Origin: Cladobotryum mycophilum | Taxonomy: Eukaryota; Ascomycota; Sordariomycetes; Hypocreales; Hypocreaceae | DNA: 64,000 bases | Direction: 5' to 3' | NCBI GenBank assembly: GCA_036429605.1 | Contig: JAVFKD010000002.1 | Coordinates: 3,224,001 to 3,288,000 of the forward strand | Shown here: piece after piece, positions 10,275 through 21,938 of the stretch | Position numbering within the stretch: the first letter of the stretch is position 1 | Layout: every line of letters starts with the position of its first letter | Notes under the pieces: model-generated | The model's database searches: none | The model's input: only the letters and a program-made list of their open reading frames with translations | What the model was told of the DNA's origin: nothing | Translations under genes and position numbers: made by a program

Positions 10275-11197
10275 ATGTGAGCTCCCTTAATATATATGTA
10301 AGGGGAGCGTATGAGCTAGAGCTTACTAAACAGCATACATAGGGGTGACACTTGTGAGGATAAACCACCGCCCCATCGGTATTAGGAGTAATGGAGTATA
10401 ATGCCAAACCATAAACGGAGAATTGCTACGCCTAAGTATATGATAATAGCTAGGGGTTGTCTCTATGAAATGACCATTTTAAGCTTCTTTTATCAAATAA
10501 TCACGCAAACTGAATAATGCCGCCCACAACAACATCATCAAGCCACTAGGTTGTCCCACCAGATGATAAGGATACATGCCCATAGAACATGGGCAATCTA
10601 GGGAAATAAGAAGCGTCAGAAGAAGTATGCTCGCAGTATGTGACAATATCCAAGCTTTTGGGCAGTCTATCGGGTACTGAGCTGTCACCAGTTTGCAGGT
10701 GAGCAAAATACTTGAACGCATTATGGAGCATTGAACCCCAATAATACTATAGTAGTAGATAGTACGAAAGGGAGAGCTCGAAGGTGTGACGGCCAGTGAG
10801 AGCAGGCGGTGTCAAGTTCGTGTAAACGTTCAACATGCATCAAAATTACCCTGAATGCTCCATTTATTATAGCCATATAACATCTGTTTCGCGGGGATTT
10901 AGGCGATGCGGTTATCATTAGTAACATTGGATGGTTAGCGATCCCGTTGCTACACCGCATTGACGTCGACGGGGCTTGTTGTTATTGTTGGCCAGCCCAC
11001 GTGCGCTTGGGTAGGACCGAAATGGCAGCCAACAGTATCAACAACAATGTTCCAGGTTGCCTAGGTAGCAAACGATGAAAAATTTCAAGACGCTTTGAGA
11101 AATAAATTCTACAACTTGATACCGCTCTGCTAAATAAACACACCACGCGTCCAGTAAAGTATTCGGCTCGATTCAGTAACCACTCACCACTCCAGCC
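10275..11197. other. intergenic, no gene seen
   Basis: This is the 3' flank of the JmjC gene and the promoter side of the acid phosphatase. Only short unconvincing frames are present. A CACGTG core occurs near 10999, without the flanking T/A of the other sites. Confidence 0.55.
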
Positions 11198-12932
11198 ATG
11201 CTCAGAGTCTATTTGGTGGCGCTCACGCCATGGCTTCAGCCAGTCATTGCTAAGGCTGACTCACCCTCGTTTGCAGGGGATGCATCATGGCATGCACCAT
11301 CACAGACCGAAATAAACAATCTGACTTCAGCTATCAATGGTACGGGTACATATGGGTTCATCTACAACTCTTCCACAACACGAGATGATCAATATGGCAC
11401 CTATAACTGGTGCAACATGCCTCATGTCAGAAGGAGGGAATACATCAAGGCTCCGGATGGGTATGAACTGAAATATGTTGAGTTGGTGAGTGTTTCTGTC
11501 TTATATATATATTGTTATAAGTCATTCGGTATTGTATTGTACCTCAAAAAATAGACATATCCGTATAGCTAACCATCAGCTCTCTGCCGCATAGATGCAT
11601 CGCCATCACAAACGAACACCTTATTCTTCTAATGCCTTCCCTGTTGAATCGTATCATTGGGATTGTGATGATGAAAAGCTATACATCTATGGGCAGCCGT
11701 CCCCTGGTCAACATCCCGCTTCTGCGTATCGTCAGGGCTACATCTCTTCAGTGAACCCATTTATTCCATCGGGCTGGATCGGCACTTGTCAATTTCCTCA
11801 GATTACCAATGGGGGACTTCAAGATTCCTGGCAACATGGGGCCGATTTATACGATGTCTACCATTCCCTACTCGGTCTTCTACCAGCTAGAAGTGCAAAT
11901 ACCGACTACGATTCGCGAGTCAAGTATCGCGTAACTAACAATGCCATTACTAGTCAAGTTGCCGGAATGGTGATTAATGGCATGTGGCAAACCAGAGATC
12001 CCGTGTCGCTTCTGATCCAGGTAGGCAGATGTTTTCATCCAATGGTGCTGTGATCTCTTGATTAAACAACTGTCTTGTCATATATTTTCTTCTCCTTCAT
12101 CAGCTCTGATCGCTCACATACCACCTAGGCCGATGGAATTGACAGTCTAGAACCACAATACCCCTGTCCAAAGGCAAACAGCCTCTTCTCATCCATCAAA
12201 TCCAGCTCCAACCCGCAATGGCAACACCATCTTGATGCCGCAGCAGGCATTTATCATCAACTGGACGGTCTCTCTGGCGTCTCCCCGGATGACTATGGCT
12301 TCCACGCCTCTTTTGATCATTATTATGACAATCTCTCAGCCCGCCAATGCCATGAAAAGTCGCTGCCATGTAAGCTTGTGGATGGGGAAAATAGCACTGA
12401 TTGCGTCTCTCAGCAGCTTGCTGATGCCGTTTACCGCCTCGGCAATTGGGAGTATAGCCAGATTTACCGCGACAGTCCAGACTCCCTTCTTGCAAGTGCC
12501 GGCTCTCTTGGTGTCTGGATTGGTGAGCTAACAACTCATATTCGAGAGGTCATTACTGGCAAGAGTGAGGTAGTCTATTTCCATAACGTTGCGCATGATG
12601 GCTCCGTATCCCGTCTCCTCTCCATTCTGCAAGTTGACAAAATGGTTTGGCCCGGGATGGGTTCCGAGGTTGTGTTTGAGCTATACAAGAAAACGGCGGA
12701 AAGATTACCCCCGACATTGGCCGTTTTGACTCGTGAACACCAACTCCCAACACTAACAGATGGAGAGTACTATGTGCGCGTCCTGTTCGGAGGTAGAGTT
12801 CTTAAATCATCCAGTCCTGTCCTAGGTCGGATGGACATGCTTCCTGTAGGGGCGCTATTGGCATACCTTGATGATCTGGTTGGACAGGGGGCTAGTTCTG
12901 TCAAGAAGATATGCCAAGGAAGCTCAAATTAA
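11198..12932 (+). CDS. secreted histidine acid phosphatase
   Basis: Histidine phosphatase superfamily (branch 2, acid phosphatase/phytase-like), hydrolysing phosphomonoesters through a phospho-histidine. Three exons (11198..11485, 11595..12020, 12129..12932), both introns in phase 0, give 505 residues. Residues 1 to about 19 form a signal peptide, so the enzyme is secreted or vacuolar. The catalytic RHGxRxP site appears as RHHKRTP at residues 99-105, directly after the first intron. The proton-donor HD motif is VAHDGS with H394 and D395. Several Asn-Xaa-Ser/Thr sites and paired Cys fit a secreted glycoprotein. The Gly-to-His change in RHGxRxP also occurs, as I recall, in a fungal subgroup, so activity is likely but the substrate is not known. 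It converges on BET4 with only 108 bases between the stop codons. Confidence 0.88.
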
Positions 12933-13040
12933 GCCTTCAATAATGTAGCCAAGAGTCATAAATACTAGCCAGAGTATAGTTTCTTGGGTCATTGTCGATC
13001 CAGTAGATTTTATCGTATCCACAGATATCAAGTCTCTCAG

Positions 13041-14481
13041 TTACGCAAGACCTACATCATTTGCAAGATCATTCCATCGACCATTTCGCATAGGATCCAA
13101 CTCCCTCAGTTTTCTCAGCCATCGTGCAACTTCATCCGATTCCCGTTCTTCAGACGAATGGTTGTCCAACTGACGAGCGGCAATGGTATACTCAATGAGA
13201 ACCTCGTAGATCCACTTGATATCATCGTAGTCCTCGAGCAGTTCTTTTATAGCATCAATCTCATTGTGAATGTAAGAGATACGCTCCTTGATGGTGAGTC
13301 GAGGAACCATGGAAGGGCGGCCACTCTTTTCGACCAGGTTTGAGACGAGAAACTGGTGATAATACCACAGGGATTGGTCTTCAGGGCCGACATTGAGACC
13401 ATCACGTACAAGGTTGAATTCTGCAAGTTGAAATTAGCCTCATGCGGTGCTATGTAGAGCTTGGACTTGGCTGTACCATCATCAAGCAGCTTTCTGCGAA
13501 CGACATCATTCGAAGCACGCTCGTCCAGCAGCCGACAGATGAGCTGACTGCGATTGTGCCAAGCTGAGAAGTTTGATAGGTCCATTTTAATCATTTTTGT
13601 TGTGTACTGAAATTCGGTTTCGACCATGCTCTGCCCTGCCAAAGGGGGACCTTCCAGTTGGCCCACGACATGACGCCGATACGCCCAGGCATGATAGTTT
13701 CTGCGATCCTTGTGCAACATCTTACCCACCAATGCGAGCTCCTCTTCCCAAATAGCTTTTGCGTCGGAGACACTCAGTAGTTCTATCGCTTGACCCAAAA
13801 TCCATACTCGATAGTTCCAGATCCAATAGCATTTTGGGTGCTGCATCAAGAGTGGGACAATGAAGACAAGTTCGGAGCGAATCACCCCCTGCGCTTTGCT
13901 GTGGTCGGCGCTTTCCCCCATTCATATATTGTGTGTGTCCCCTGGACCTCGTCAGCTACTGTACCACTCGACCCAGCTGTCCGGAGCCCTGGGACTGGCC
14001 GGGTCTCGTTCGAGGAGGAGGGTAACGATTCGGCGGAAGAGGGTGTGTGACTGGCGTTCGCTAAAGAACTCGACAACGCCTTCGAGGGCGACAACCCATC
14101 CAATGGCTTGGATAATGGTCCAGAGATTAGACAGCGTCTGCGAACGTTCCATACTGTATAGTATTCCGGGTTGAGACGCAAGAGCTTTGCTGTAAGCTGC
14201 AGGGTTGCCGGGCCGAACTGCGAAGATGTTACCTATTCAAAACAAAACATTAGGTAAATTGCTTTTGTGATTGGTACGCTGCTTGGTAGGATAGGATAGC
14301 ACTACTTGTTGGCGAAATTGATCCTCAAGAGACCGATATTTGTCGATCTTGACGAGTTCTTGTTGGCGCTCTACTTCTGTTCGCGGTCGGGTTGCTCGCG
14401 GTACATCATGCTAAAATCAGTTTATCAGACACAGAATCCCAATGTATGATATCAGAGAGAGTTTATGCATACACTAGCCAT
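13041..14481 (-). CDS. BET4: Rab geranylgeranyltransferase alpha subunit
   Basis: Alpha subunit of type II geranylgeranyltransferase, which with the beta subunit (Bet2) and Rab escort protein lipidates Rab GTPases. Five exons are inferred: 14473..14481 (only ATG GCT AGT), 14306..14410, 13948..14232, 13477..13888 and 13041..13420, giving 396 residues. The PFTA repeat cores are visible: YTVWNVRRRCL, YWIWNYRVWIL, YHAWAYRRHVV, FSAWHNRSQLI and LWYYHQFLV. Beyond them lies the helical C-terminal part (LLEDYDDIKWIYEVLIEYT) and the ending LDPMRNGRWNDL. The third intron (13889..13947) has a weak donor, GTCCAG; an alternative GTAGCT donor 12 bases upstream also keeps frame and would remove four residues. 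The nine-base first exon is short, but the start ATG-GCT-AGT then HDVPRATRPRTEVERQQEL is typical. Confidence 0.92.
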
Positions 14482-17400
14482 TTTGAAGCTCTTTGAAGTC
14501 AGTATCGTCAAATTTGTCTGATATTGGAGGACTGTCACATTGGCGTATGGCGTTCTATGCGGGGAGATAAGGTGGGGTAACGCCTGTCAAGTCTACGGAG
14601 TACCACGCCTCACCCACCAAACAAATGGCAGGCGACACTTCACCTGCCCCCGCAAGAGTTATACTAAACAAATAGATCCCAGTAAGAGGCACTTTACTTT
14701 AATTTTTTCATATGGCGAAATTCGGTAGCATTGGATCTTGTTTTTGTTCGAATGTGCATACATTGTGCATGCGTACCGCCTCTACCATGTACATATCCCT
14801 CGTGGATACCTTGTCAAAGTGTTACCCTATAATAAGCACTTGTAGAGAAATACCGGGTAGCAAGCATCTACTGGGTATCCAGACGAAATCTGTATATTCG
14901 GAACCTACCACTAACATAGTCATCAGCTCGGCTGGAGTTTCGGCAGGCTAGCCGTAAACACCCTTATAGCATGAAACTAGTCACAGTTTCAACAAAAATA
15001 CAACGTCAGCATCTATGTGCATGACTAGATACTTACTTACCTACCTACCTAGGCAGGCAGTCAGGAAACATCAGCCAACCTACTAGATAGTGAGCTGATA
15101 TTCGATAGCTAGAACTAAATTCAACAGCACCGTATGACGCAAGCATCTTTTCTTGCACGGATGATTATATGAAACAGGGGGTATCAAGGGTAGCAGATGG
15201 TTTACGGCGAATTTAATACGTAGCAGGTTAACCGTGTATGCCTCATCGGACCCCCACGTAGGTGATGAGCATTTCGAACTACGCCAAAACTTGGGATGAG
15301 ATTATATAAACATTGATATGAATTCTATGTGTCATGCGAAAACAACCATTTCTACACGATGAGTGAGAGAGGCATGACTCGTGAAACTAGGCGTACAAGT
15401 GAGATCTTGACCTACCCGAATGCAAAATCAATAAACAAAACAATAACCAAATTGGGTGGGCTATTAGAGCCTAGTGAGTCAAAGAAACCTCCAAGAAGAA
15501 ACATGGAAGTGCTTGCCCCCATCGGGTTCATGGCATTCCAGACGGAACATGCGGGGATCTTGACTAGGTAACATAACATCATGATGCAGTTCGTGGAAGA
15601 GCTTCTATTCACCTTCTCTGTTGCGACAAGGTGCACTAATTAGAGTAGGTAGATAGCGTGTAAATCACAATGTCATGATAACCCAACCATCGATCTCAAC
15701 GCAAACGGGTGGAGCCGCAGTTCGGTTCAGGAACGCGCGTGTCAAGACGGTTTGTTCGCGTAACGTTGCAAATGGAATGAACCGAAAGAAACGGGAGCCA
15801 GATTTGGGTTGAACGTAGGACAAAAAGGTCGATCCGGCTGGTACCTTTGCCTGCACCTCCATGAAGAGGATCCTTTGGCCCTTAGCCATGAGACTCGACG
15901 CTCTTCGACAAGGGCGTGTTGTGAAGCCAAGAGCGGGCGCCAACAGTCGGAGATGCAACTCCAATGAGAAGCTTCACAGGTCGCCCTTTGAGCTCCTCCC
16001 CCTTATAGCTAGTCGGTATTCGAGAACATCAAGAAGAGGTGCCCGAATCGCTCACATGACTGCAGAAGAGGGGGGGGCAAAGGATGGATGTGCAATCAGC
16101 TTGGACGCTGGAGGAGAGAACAGTCACAAAGAGACTTGGCAACAAAAAACGACAAATCAGGTTGCCGATTGTCTACAGACGACTGCAAGGAGCCGACATA
16201 TCGGCCAAGCACATGGTTTTTTGTTGATTATCTGATGGCTTTAAGCATCCGAAATCCTGGCGCCAATCAATTCATGCGTCCACGCGCGAATAAGCCTCTT
16301 TGACGTTTCTGGCATCCTCCGGGCTTTCGAAAAGGCATGGGAATCTGAGAAAGTCTGATCGCCGCCTTTTTGTCGCAATTATTGCTTGAAATAATCACCC
16401 GGAAATGAAGAGGAGAGAGAAAAAGGAGATTTGGTCCTTAACATCGCTGCTATTACTAGTCTCCCCCATAGGTTCCGTTTTATTACTTCTGTGGCATTTT
16501 GCATGTATGGTAGCAGTACTAAGGTAAGCATGCCAACGGAAAGCAGCGGGAGGAGCACGCTGCACTTGACTTCTTTTGATACTACGGACCGACGGTTCCT
16601 GATAGCAGTGAGCGGTCACGAAGATTAGGTCAGTCAGCCCATTCTTTTACGGTCGGTGTGCCCGGTTGATACGGCTACCTGTTTACGGCGTCAAGGGATG
16701 GAGTACAATGGCGATACTCCGACTTTCGAGCTTGCTTTTTCGGAGGGCGGTTACGGCATTTGAAGCCGTCGTGTCTGCAAGTGATTGAACCCTTTTGGGC
16801 ACGTGCTGCATAACCGCCTGCTTGACTGCAAAAGACTGACTAGATTGACCAGCGCTGCTCTGAAGTTCCATTGGCTGTTGAGAACCCCACGAGACTGGCC
16901 TGTTCAAAGTCTGGATCCAGGGGCACGCGCCCAGCACCTGGGCTTTGGACTCTAGACTCGGATGGAGTACCTGCCAAGAATGGGAGAACGGAGCGTGGAG
17001 CAATGTACCCCAAATTCGGAGGCGAGTGCTGAGTCGTAGCTCAGGTGGAGCTTGTGAGAAACTGCAGCTCTGCAGTTGGCTGGTTATGTTTCATCGTGGT
17101 CCCTTTTTCCCCAGAATTGCTTGAGAATTGAGGGACCGGGTTCTCCGCATATGTGACAAGCTTTGACAGCCAATATTTGAAAAGCCTCACCTGCGATAAG
17201 TAGTATTGCATGTTGTCAAAGGAATGCCTTGCGATCTCAGGCGGTGACGAGGGTAATATCGGCAATCAGTAACGATATATTTTCCTAGTAAGAACATCCA
17301 CATAGGCGGAGGTAGGGATTTGTAGTATGAGGAAGTATAAAAAAAACCTCCATATCTGATGACTTGCCAAAAAGTCAATGCTAGAAAAAATTGCCTTCCT

Positions 17401-19046
17401 CATGCGGGATTTGCCAAGGTACTTAAGGTAAGGTAGGTACTTGTTTTGGTTTCGTTGGGCAGCTTCAACAAATCCGTAGTATTTGCCAAGTACCTTGGTA
17501 CCCATCTCAAGCTTCTATCGAAGTGGAATCTTAGTACAACTTACCTAATACCGCTGGCACTTTTTCAAGTGGCGGCGGAACAATTACCGAAAATATGTGG
17601 AGGCGGAATTGTCGACAAGACACAAGCGATTACCCCCTTTCGCTTATGTACCAAGGGTATTGTACTCCGTACCTTCAAGACATTGGATGTTACCGCTGTC
17701 AGCCTCATTCATTATCTATCACACCGATGGAGTCCAAACCTCAACATCACAAATGGCGCTCGCCAAGGCATGGGCAGGATCCCTTCCCGCCACAAGCTGC
17801 ACAAGTCACGGAACACATTGTTTATCGCCTGTGACAAACCTGACAGACCTGACATGCCCTTACGCGCCCTTCTTGCATGCAGAGTCATCACTCATTGCAA
17901 CTCCGATTCTGGCGCGTGGATCAGATGAAACGGGCCATTCTCGGCCATGATTGCAACCAACCGTCCAAGCGCCCAACCCTTCCTATTACCTCCTTCCCTA
18001 AGCGGTAAAATTCTCTCGACTCACAGAGACAATACTTTGCATACCTAATCCGTACAGCGTATCACTATTAAGATAACGCCAACGACCTTGTACCACCCGG
18101 GTACCACACGCCTCCACCTAATGCATTTCCAAGACAAACACGCCCCAACACAAAGGTGCTCCCGAAGTACGCAGCCGACTGAAGCACAGTGTTGACTGAA
18201 AGCAATTGTTCAAGTAGTCGTCGGCGTGTTAGACATGGAAAACTCTCCGGTCAGGTCAGGAACCTGGACTGGCCCGCTGTGGTACCGCTCTACACTCTTT
18301 TACGCACTTGTACTAGTCCGTTATCAAGGGATGCCATGATGTTGCAGAAACATGGGGCTCATGCTGCCCGTCAACCACCGGACCAGTTCGTTGGGCTGCA
18401 TGGCGTCTCCTCATCTCCCCATTCTTCAATGACAAACCCGCACGATAAGACCAAGGAATATCATGGGAACCTCGGGTTGGCAGCATGAGCAACGTTGCGA
18501 GACTTGTGGTGTGGTGTCCTGCTTGAGATCGACCAGGTCATGATGAACACCAAGACGACGCCGCAATATCTGCGCTTGCATCGGACAATGGTTCAAGCTT
18601 ATTTTCTTGGGGTCCCGTGGGGGAACCCTGGGACCACGACCGACTAACACAGGGCAGGGATCGGTATGGGCGTGAATGCTTGTTCCTCCACCCGCGCAGT
18701 CGACGAATCTGGATGGTGACAGCACCGAGACAACATTGCCAACCCATGGCACGGCATGGCGTGGGTTTCAGTGCCTTGAGATGCATGACCGCTCGGGGTG
18801 TACAGATCCACTTCTTTGTGTGAGACTTCTCTCTGGATCTCATTATAAGTATCATGAGCCGCGTCGACTCTGACAGGTTTATGAAGAAGCTCTTTTACCA
18901 TCAACGCTATCTCGACTGATAGTCCTCTATCCTTCCTTTCAACTTCATTCCTTATCTTAGAGCATAAACTCCTAGGAGCCTGGTGCTCTTAAGTGCAAGT
19001 CAGCACACTTCACATTCCCTCTCAAGCTTAACCCCAAAACATCAAA
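14482..19046. other. 4.5-kb gene-poor region
   Basis: No frame here is convincing. The longest are 124 aa at 15861 and 160 aa at 17446; both have ordinary composition, no recognisable family and overlapping alternatives in other frames. The region contains TACGGAGTA motifs at 14594-14602 and 17663-17671, a CTACCTACCTAGG-type run near 15040-15055, and near its right end an inverted repeat (GGTCCC 18611-18616 and GGGACC 18630-18635). The right 500-700 bases are presumably the chitinase promoter. A non-coding transcript or a decayed element cannot be excluded by eye. Confidence 0.5.
18617..18850 (+). promoter_or_regulatory. candidate chitinase promoter elements
   Basis: A GTGGGG hexamer at 18617-18622 fits the SYGGRG consensus for CreA/Mig1 carbon-catabolite repression sites, which are known in mould chitinase promoters. 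A TATAAGT at 18844-18850 lies about 200 bases before the start codon. Both are short motifs and could be chance. Confidence 0.25.
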
Positions 19047-20442
19047 ATGCTGGGTTTTTTCACCAAATCCGTCGCGATTCTCGCGTCGTTGCAGGCTAGT
19101 TTGAGTCTCGCATCCCCTCTCACCAAGAGAGAGGATGGCCTTGAGAAGCGGGCTAGTGGCTATGTCAACACTGCCTACTTTGTCAACTGGTGAGTCATCT
19201 TACCTTAAAGAACATTCTTCCTCCTATAGTCGGTGTCCTAACATTAGTTCTATAGGGGTATCTATGCCCGGAACTTCCAGCCTCAGAACCTCCAGGCCTC
19301 AGACCTGACTCACGTTCTCTACTCCTTCATGAACGTTCGCGATGATGGTACTGTTTTCTCTGGTGATACCTATGCCGACTATGAGAAGCACTATCCTGAT
19401 GACTGTACGTTTCCACACAACTTTATGACTGTTTAAGCGCGTAACTGACTTGCATATAGCTTGGAATGATGTCGGCAACAACGCGTACGGCTGCGTCAAG
19501 CAGCTCTACAAGTTGAAGAAGGCAAACCGAAACCTCAAGGTTTTGCTTTCAATTGGCGGATGGACCTGGTCCACCAACTTCCCATCGGCCGCCAGCACCG
19601 ATGCTAACCGAAAGAACTTCGCCAAGTCTGCTGTCACTTTCCTGAAGGATTGGGGTCTGGATGGTATCGACATCGACTGGGAGTATCCTGCTGATAACAC
19701 CCAAGCCACCAACATGGTCCTCCTTCTCCAAGCAGTCCGAAACGAGCTCGACTCTTATGCTGCGCAATACGCCAAAGGCCACCACTTCTTGCTCTCCATC
19801 GCCGCCCCAGCTGGTCCTGACCACTACAAGTTCCTCAAGTTGGCGGATCTTGGCAAGGTTCTCGACTTCGTCAACCTTATGGCCTATGACTATGCTGGCT
19901 CTTTCAGCAACAAGACCGGTCATGATGCCAACCTTTTCCCCAACCCCCAGAACCTCGATGCTACTCCTTACAACACCGACCAGGCTGTCAAGGCTTACAT
20001 CCAGGGTGGCGTGCCTGCCAACAAGATTGTTTTGGGAATGCCCATCTACGGCCGCTCCTTCACCGCTACTGATGGCATTGGCAAGCCTTTCAATGGTGTT
20101 GGCTCTGGAAGCTGGGAGAATGGTATCTGGGACTACAAGGCTCTCCCCAAGTCCGGAGCTACACTCAAGTATGACGATGTTGCCAAGGGATACTACACCT
20201 ACGACGCCAGCACTAAGGAGCTCATCTCCTACGATACCCCCGACATGATCACCACCAAGGTTAACTACCTCAAGGGCCAGGGACTCGGCGGCAGCATGTT
20301 CTGGGAAGCTTCCGCTGACAAGACTGGTTCTGCCTCTCTGATCGGCACTAGCCACAAGGGTCTGGGAAGCCTCGACTCTACCCAGAACTACCTCGACTAT
20401 CCCAACTCCCAGTACGACAACATCAAGAAGGGCTTGAACTAA
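19047..20442 (+). CDS. ech42: GH18 endochitinase, Chit42/Ech42 type
   Basis: A secreted glycoside hydrolase family 18 endochitinase that cleaves chitin by a substrate-assisted retaining mechanism. Three exons (19047..19189, 19256..19404, 19460..20442) give 424 residues, matching the length of the Trichoderma Chit42 group as I recall it. Residues 1 to about 22 form a signal peptide. A propeptide ends in Lys-Arg (GLEKR-ASGY), the kexin site typical of this group. Conserved segments are KVLLSIGGWTWS, the catalytic DGIDIDWEYP with D165, D168, D170 and the proton donor E172, NLMAYDYAGSF, and GSMFWEASAD near the end. There is no chitin-binding module. In relatives it acts in mycoparasitism, insect-cuticle attack or wall turnover; the host range here cannot be told. 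Codon use is strongly C-ending, suggesting high expression. Confidence 0.97.
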
Positions 20443-21938
20443 GTTCGCTCGCGTTACCTTGGCGTAGCAGAGGCTGTACATAACAGATATTTTCAGTTGA
20501 AAGATTGTACATATTTTCTTTTATCTTGACCGTCACTCGCTTGGACGATGATTTGGCACGGGGAAGATGTCAGGTGGTCATTGCATTGGAGATTGGGACA
20601 ACTTCTTGTATATATTCGTCTTCCTTCTTACATAGTGCATCGTACATACAATCGCTTGGCCTCATGAAATATGAGGTGTCTGATTCATCTTTTCCCCCCT
20701 TCCATTTTGCCGTGTGGGCTGCTTCTTTCTTTCTTTCTTTCTTTTTTCAGTTCTAGTTCTACTAACGTCCAGGGGTATCGCTGGCAGATCTGACATCTGA
20801 CCTAAGGAATCGGATAGCGGGAGCCAATAAATAGCGCAACCAGAACGGCACTTTGTGATGGACAATCTCATGACACATTTTGCCGGGACTAACAATTGAA
20901 ATACCTACCGGTGTGTATCACACGACGTTACAAATGAGACACTCCTTGGTTAATGAAGGCTCGGCAATGGTTTTTAAAGCAAAGCCCTGTTTATCACATC
21001 AGCTGCGAGGTGCTAGGCGGGCACTGGCAAACATGTGTCACGCCATCGCTTTTTTTTCCTAGATAGGGTCAAACATCAACACGCTGTATGCGTTGCAGAA
21101 TATCACTTGCGACACAAGCCGTTGGCACAGGGCAAGATGGATACTTAGTACCAAATATGTTGATGAGGGGACGAAAGACAAATCCAAGGAGTTACCTCTA
21201 GATTGCCTTGTCTACTAAACCATGACATATATTGTAGCGCACGCTTATGTCATCTGCTACTGCCTTTGGACGACCTACCAAAAGGCAGTTTGCGAAACTC
21301 AGACCCACCATATGCTCATGCCCTGAAGCCTCATAGAAGATGGGAGCGGATGCTCTTGAAGCGCGCTCGCCCTCTGATGGTAAATGAGTGACCATTCAAA
21401 ATCCTAATCTACTACTCACCCGCCTTTTCCTACAACTGACGCTATCAAAGAGTATCCATACCTCGCACAAGGGTTATGGTGTTGATGCATTAACCAAGTT
21501 ACTGTTTCATCATCATCGACCATCAATTGGACCACTGTGTGTCATCATTGTGTGCTTCGCCTATTTTCTACTTTCTTTCTTTCTTTGCGGGATATCTTAG
21601 AATTACACTGCCCCCTCCTGTCATGAGTCACTGCTAGAGGACTTACCTGAGGTGCCTAGGTATGAAATTAACCTTCTTGGCGAGCTTGAACTGTATCCCA
21701 TTGACCAGAGACAGCTTGATGTGACATGGTTTCTTCAACTACTGCCAGGTTGGTCTCCGAAAACTCTATTCGTGTTTGTCGTAATGGTCGACATGCAACA
21801 AATGATCCCCTATATAGCCCACCCGATTCTAGGTACAGTTCAATAGATGAATGGTCGCCAGCTCGACTTTCCAACTCCAAGCCCGGGTGGCCACTGTCGC
21901 TCGATGGCTCTGGGTCATAGGATGTCTCAAAACGGCCG
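20443..21938. other. intergenic, no gene seen
   Basis: This is the chitinase 3' flank and the upstream region of the AMA1-like gene. It contains a (TTTC)n tract at 20723-20747. Only small scattered frames without family resemblance are present. Confidence 0.55.
20723..20747. repeat. (TTTC)n microsatellite
   Basis: A simple-sequence tract of about five TTTC units ending in a T run, in the 3' flank of the chitinase gene. Confidence 0.8.

Noticed and set aside
17446..17928. 160-codon frame in the gene-poor region
   Set aside because: No family resemblance, no convincing start context, and other frames of 80-117 codons overlap it on the same strand. Not enough to call a gene.
19549..20481. 310-codon open frame on the minus strand of the endochitinase gene
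   Set aside because: It is the mirror image of a strongly C-ending codon bias on the sense strand. Its composition (Val/Leu/Gly-rich) matches no family.
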